Shown here: positions 60,558 through 64,000 of the stretch, piece after piece
How positions within the stretch are numbered: the stretch's first letter is position 1
Layout: each line of letters opens with the position of its first letter
DNA from: Thiocystis minor
Lineage (GTDB): Bacteria > Pseudomonadota > Gammaproteobacteria > Chromatiales > Chromatiaceae
Direction of reading: 5' to 3'
Assembly: GCF_016653465.1 (NCBI RefSeq)
Contig: NZ_NHSQ01000132.1
Coordinates: forward strand, 26,536 to 90,535
Length of the DNA: 64,000 nucleotides
Position numbers and translations under genes: made by a program
Notes under the pieces: model-generated
Told to the model about the DNA's origin: nothing
Seen by the model: the letters and a program-made list of their open reading frames with translations, nothing else
Database searches by the model: none

Positions 60558-60692
60558 ATGGCTAATCTGTCAGGTCTGACCGACGCGCAAGCGAAAGAAT
60601 TTCATGAGCATTGGAAGCATGGCACTTGGAGCTGGGTGATGATCGCTTCTGCGGTCCATGTGGTCACCTGGATTTATCAACCCTGGTTCTAA
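60558..60692 (+). CDS. pucB: LH2 beta polypeptide 3
   Basis: 44 residues, MANLSGLTDAQAKEFHEHWK, lacking the five extra N-terminal residues of pucB2 but otherwise the same. GGAGG lies nine bases upstream. Confidence 0.95.
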   Translation: MANLSGLTDAQAKEFHEHWKHGTWSWVMIASAVHVVTWIYQPWF

Positions 60693-60728
60693 GAACAATT
60701 TCCAGTTCAAATTCAAGGAGATATCCAA

Positions 60729-60989
60729 ATGCAAGTTCCTGTCATGTTTGCCGATCCGAACATCCCTGCACCGAACCATCCTGAAGACGATTGGAAAATC
60801 TGGACCGTAATTAATCCAGCAACCTGGATGGTGCCTTTCTTCGGCATCCTCTTCGTGCAGATGTGGCTGGTTCACAGCTATGCTCTGTCGCTGCCGGGCT
60901 ATGGCTTCAAGGATTCCGTTCGTGTGAAGACTCCGGTCGCCGTGGTTGCACCTGCTCCTGTAGCAGCGCCTGCGGCTGTCGCTCAATAG
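60729..60989 (+). CDS. pucA: LH2 alpha polypeptide 3
   Basis: 86 residues; same core as pucA2 with a longer tail (VKTPVAVVAPAPVAAPAAVAQ) and SVRV replaced at the junction. AAGGAGATATCC precedes the ATG. A strong terminator follows 72 bases on. Confidence 0.95.
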   Translation: MQVPVMFADPNIPAPNHPEDDWKIWTVINPATWMVPFFGILFVQMWLVHSYALSLPGYGFKDSVRVKTPVAVVAPAPVAAPAAVAQ

Positions 60990-61060
60990 GCGACATCATT
61001 ATGATGCGCCAGTGTCCGGATTCATAAAATCCGAGATCCAAAGCATCAATGATTGAACGG

Positions 61061-61108
61061 ATTCGGCCCCTTTTGATTCATGAATCAATGAATCAAAAGG
61101 GGCCGAAT
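61061..61108 (+). terminator. Strong hairpin terminator after pucBA3
   Basis: A 21-base perfect stem (61061-61081 with 61088-61108, core GGCCCCTTTTGATTCAT) around GAATCA, then TTGTTTTG. By far the longest perfect stem in the window. Confidence 0.8.
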
Positions 61109-61672
61109 TTGTTTTGTCTGATTGGCACTAAACCGTGTCCCCGCCCAAAACCGTCGATGCGCCAAACGTCGAACTCACTCGAAACCCAGTCTCGCTTTGT
61201 ACGCGGTTTAGAACACCGCGCCAGATCCGCTCAATCGAGACATGGCGCAAATAGTCACACCGCACACATACCCGAAAACCTTCTGACCGCGCGCTGATCG
61301 CCTGCCCCCCCCTCCCGCGCTGGTTCATCGGATTCATCGTTCCGATCAAGAAAAGCTGTCCTCCTGCCAAATCTTTCAGGATAGGTGACCGGCCATGGAG
61401 AACGACCCGAAGTCGGTTTCGCTCAGGCAGGGCCTTGTCGAGGATGAAGGGGAAATCCGGAACGCGGTGCCTGAAGCCGTTCATGGTTCGAACCTTCGAC
61501 GGGATCAGGACTCACTACGACGGCTTCAGGGACACCGCGAACGGATGCCATTCTGGTATGTGCTTCCCCGGAAATCACTTCGGTTGATCCGAAGTGTTCC
61601 GGGCATCGCCTGAACGATCATGCTGGTCAAACCGAGACTTGACGCCGCCAAGGACTGCCGGCGAGACGCGGT
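61109..61672. other. Non-coding gap with REPIN-like arms
   Basis: No gene is supported. TAAACCGTGTC (61129-61139) and GTACGCGGTTTA (61199-61210) are a further pair of the AAACCGCG repeat family. Short open frames on either strand have no family likeness. Confidence 0.5.
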
Positions 61673-63193
61673 TCACGGCATCTGATCCAGGCCGAACTTT
61701 GACGGGGACTGCGGCCCATCACGCCGCGAACGCAAAACAAGCGGCAGGATCACAACCAGTGCCGCGATCAACAGGACAATCTCAATCCCGTAGACGAGGC
61801 GATAACCCAACGATGGGGCAATGAGATTTTGCCCCAGAGAGCCAGAGATCGCAAAACCAGTGACCAGATCCCTCACGGCCCCGCCGCTGGCAATGGCCAG
61901 TCCCTGACTGGTCGCCATCACGGCTCCCCAGGCGCCCAACGCCAGACCTGTATGACCGCGTTCGGCGAGAGCCATCGCCGCCGTGAGCGTGCCGACTCCA
62001 AGCAGGCCAGTACCAAAGCCAATCATGCTGGTACCCACCCTGAAGAGCATTGGCGATTCGGCAGTCGCGGAGAAGATGACCAATGCGAAGGCAAGGATTC
62101 CGATGAATGCCCCGGCAGCGGCAAGACGATAGGAATCGCCGCCATGGCTCAACAGGTAGCCTGACAATGCGAAGGCGAGAAATGTGCCGCCTGCCAGCAT
62201 CGCGGTTAACGATGTCGTCTGCGAGACCGTTAACCCAAGCACTTGAGCCCCATAAGGTTCGAGCAGAATTTCCTGCATGCTGAATCCGGCGGTGCCAAGA
62301 CCGACGACCACCAACAAACGGCTGGCGTGACCGCCTTGAATGAAGGCGCCCCAGGTCTCGCGAAAGGGTGGACGCGGGATATTGGCCACGGCGCGCTTCA
62401 AATCGATCGATTCCTGTTTCCAGAGCGCGATCACGTTCATGATGACGGTGGCCAGGGCCGCGGCATGCACGACCTCAACGAGGCGCTTATGCGAAAAATC
62501 CTGCAGGAGATGACCGAACAAGAGTGCACTGACCACCATGCCGAGCAGCAACATTGCATACAGCAGGGCCACCACGCGCGGACGCTTTTCGGGGGTGGCC
62601 AGATCGGTCGCCAGCGCAAGCCCCGCGGTCTGCACCGTGTGCAGACCGGCACCGACCAGCAAAAACGAGACGGCCGCGAAAAACTGTCCGATAAACGCCA
62701 GATTATTGGAAGGATCCGCCAGAATCAGGATCGAATACGGCATGATCGCAAAGCCCCCGTATTGCAGCATGCTACCAAGCGCAATATAGGGGACACGACG
62801 CCAGCCAAACGCGGAGTGATGATAATCGGAGCGGTGCCCGATCAAGGCTCGCAGCGGCGCAAACACCAGGGGTAGCGCGACCATCAGCGAGACGAGCCAC
62901 GCCGAAACGCCCAACTCGACCACCATGACACGGTTGAGGGTACCGTAGAGCAGCACCATCGCCATGCCCACGGAAACCTGAAACAACGAGAGACGCAGTA
63001 ATCGGATGAGCGGAAGCTCTGTCGTACCTGCGTCGGCAAAGGGAAGAGCTATGACAAAATTGAGTAATCGTTTCATTCCTACGGAAGCTCCAACGCTTGT
63101 CGGTTGCGGCTCTGGCATCACGCCAGCGGCATCGGACACCGACATGGTCGATCCAGCGATCACGCCATTATGTCCGTCCAGTGTACTTGACAT
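61673..63193 (-). CDS. pucC: PucC light-harvesting assembly protein
   Basis: 506 residues with about 12 membrane helices, clearly paralogous to the product of 38962-40392: RLLRLSLFQVSVGMAMVLLYGTLNRVMVVELGVS, PLRALIGHRSDYHHSAFGWRR and GLALATDLATPEKRPRVVALLY. It has an N-terminal extension of about 40 residues. Sits between pucBA3 and pucBA4 in opposite direction. C-terminus GLDQMP, against GLDQLP in the paralogue. Start ATG 63193 (CAGGTTAAG upstream). Confidence 0.92.
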   Translation of the reverse strand: MSSTLDGHNGVIAGSTMSVSDAAGVMPEPQPTSVGASVGMKRLLNFVIALPFADAGTTELPLIRLLRLSLFQVSVGMAMVLLYGTLNRVMVVELGVSAWLVSLMVALPLVFAPLRALIGHRSDYHHSAFGWRRVPYIALGSMLQYGGFAIMPYSILILADPSNNLAFIGQFFAAVSFLLVGAGLHTVQTAGLALATDLATPEKRPRVVALLYAMLLLGMVVSALLFGHLLQDFSHKRLVEVVHAAALATVIMNVIALWKQESIDLKRAVANIPRPPFRETWGAFIQGGHASRLLVVVGLGTAGFSMQEILLEPYGAQVLGLTVSQTTSLTAMLAGGTFLAFALSGYLLSHGGDSYRLAAAGAFIGILAFALVIFSATAESPMLFRVGTSMIGFGTGLLGVGTLTAAMALAERGHTGLALGAWGAVMATSQGLAIASGGAVRDLVTGFAISGSLGQNLIAPSLGYRLVYGIEIVLLIAALVVILPLVLRSRRDGPQSPSKFGLDQMP

Positions 63194-63406
63194 CTTAACC
63201 TGAGAAGTTTACCTGACAGCCGCGGACTTGCACAGCGAGCGGATAACTGTCCTGCCATTTGGGATATGGAGGTATGGAGCAAAATACTTCAAGAAATCAG
63301 TTTCTCCGCAAAGGGTACCACCGCCTTGCCGACGCAGATCGCTGGCTCCCTGGAAGGCCGAACCGAGGCAATCGCGAGAGGATGCGGGCCGGACGTGGAT
63401 CACCAC

Positions 63407-63450
63407 TGTAAATAAATCTTGACACAGGCGATTGTCAGGCTAGACTAACA
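63407..63450 (+). promoter_or_regulatory. pucBA4 promoter with two PpsR/CrtJ operators
   Basis: TGTAAATAAATCTTGACA (63407-63424) and TGTCAGGCTAGACTAACA (63433-63450), 8 bases apart. -10 is TAGACT, as in puf, rather than TAAACT. Confidence 0.8.
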
Positions 63451-63584
63451 CTCGTGCATTGCTGCTGGGTCGAGTCCCGCGAAGGGTTAAATGACAACAC
63501 CAGCTCAACAGCAAGCCTCGTTACGCATCCCCTGACAACCTAATCGATAGGGTGCGTGTCACTTACAGTTAAGAGGATAAGACA

Positions 63585-63731
63585 ATGGCAGAAATGTCGA
63601 AGAATCTGTCGGGCCTGACCGATCAGCAAGCGAAGGAATTCCACGAGCATTGGAAGCACGGCACCTGGAGCTGGGTCATGATCGCCTCCGTCGTCCACGT
63701 CGTCACCTGGGTCTATCAGCCCTGGTTCTAA
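63585..63731 (+). CDS. pucB: LH2 beta polypeptide 4
   Basis: 48 residues, identical to pucB1 except Ala to Val in MIASVVHVV (63691, GCC to GTC), next to the BChl-ligand His. The same 14-codon leader frame (63491-63535) is present. Confidence 0.95.
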   Translation: MAEMSKNLSGLTDQQAKEFHEHWKHGTWSWVMIASVVHVVTWVYQPWF

Positions 63732-63755
63732 GATTAACCGTCTAGGAGATTTCCG

Positions 63756-63998
63756 ATGCAAGTACCTTATCTGTTGGCCGACCCGACCGTCACCGCTCCT
63801 AACCATCCTGAAGAGGATTGGAAAATCTGGACCGTGATCAACCCAGCAACCTGGATGGTGCCTTTCTTCGGCATCCTCTTCGTGCAGATGTGGATGGTTC
63901 ACAGCTACGCGCTGTCGCTGCCGGGCTATGGCTTCAAGGATTCCGTGCGCGTTGCCGCGCCTGTCGCCGTCGTCGCTCCCGCGCCGCTGGCTCAGTAA
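63756..63998 (+). CDS. pucA: LH2 alpha polypeptide 4
   Basis: 80 residues, identical to pucA1. TAA ends 2 bases before the right edge. Confidence 0.95.
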   Translation: MQVPYLLADPTVTAPNHPEEDWKIWTVINPATWMVPFFGILFVQMWMVHSYALSLPGYGFKDSVRVAAPVAVVAPAPLAQ

Positions 63999-64000
63999 GA

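Larger units (their letters stand above)
63407..64000 (+). repeat. Direct repeat copy 2 (pucBA4)
   Basis: Copy of 58368-58961 at offset 5039, running to the right edge of the window (first mismatch after pucA at the last base), so its end is not seen. Confidence 0.9.

Noticed and set aside
61128..61484. A 118-codon minus-strand frame between pucBA3 and pucC
   Set aside because: No ribosome-binding site or family likeness, and the REPIN-like arms lie inside it.
63275..63412. A 45-codon plus-strand frame ahead of pucBA4
   Set aside because: Its stop overlaps the operator, there is no convincing start context, and no similar protein is known to me.

Overview
The window looks like the chromosome of a purple sulfur bacterium of the family Chromatiaceae (Gammaproteobacteria). 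It has a puf operon with a tetraheme reaction-centre cytochrome and several LH1 genes, four LH2 pucBA pairs with their own pucC, spirilloxanthin-type crtC/crtD genes, a DsrC-like protein, a SulP transporter, and gammaproteobacterial housekeeping genes (proS, fabA, holC, parC). No rRNA, tRNA, CRISPR array or intact insertion sequence was found. Genus cannot be decided from the sequence alone.

Region 1 (1-38.9 kb) is mostly housekeeping and signalling. It starts with the 5' end of an acetolactate synthase gene and a PilZ protein, then proS, fabA and holC. A large membrane hybrid histidine kinase is coupled to an HD-GYP response regulator. A cysteine-less DsrC-like protein, parC, an RND efflux pair, PsiE, TauE and Slt follow, then MEMO1/AMMECR1-like and EVE proteins and a NorD/CbbO-SET operon. 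A cluster of small secreted proteins with an aspartic protease (30.2-32.4 kb) comes before xthA, sulP-murU and a GCS2/aspartoacylase-like pair.

Region 2 (38.9-49.5 kb, minus strand) is a co-directional photosynthesis block in transcription order pufB1-A1-L-M-C-B2-A2-A3, yjbQ, a form IV RuBisCO-like gene, idi, lipA, ydcF and a pucC-family gene. The RuBisCO-like gene and idi (isoprenoid isomerase) share a 4-base stop/start overlap. Region 3 (49.7-57.9 kb, minus strand) has a cytochrome P450 coupled to a methyltransferase behind a promoter built like that of puf, then remnants of degraded genes and repeats, then crtC and two crtD paralogues of identical length. Region 4 (57.9-64 kb) has a small membrane protein, pucBA1, a DUF2892 protein, pucBA2, pucBA3, pucC and pucBA4. 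pucBA1 and pucBA4 are almost identical over about 590 bases.

The genes fit together as light-harvesting apparatus plus pigment supply. The puf, puc and P450 promoters share a layout: a TTGACA box, a 16-base spacer, a TA(A/G)ACT box, and two 18-base frames of the TGT-N12-ACA type 8 bases apart. This is the form expected for the aerobic repressor PpsR/CrtJ; both frames match fully at puc, only one at puf, and neither fully at the P450 gene. A perfect palindrome of this class lies between the second crtD and the small membrane protein gene. At least seven adjacent gene pairs overlap by four bases of the form NTGA, using ATG, GTG, TTG and probably CTG as starts.
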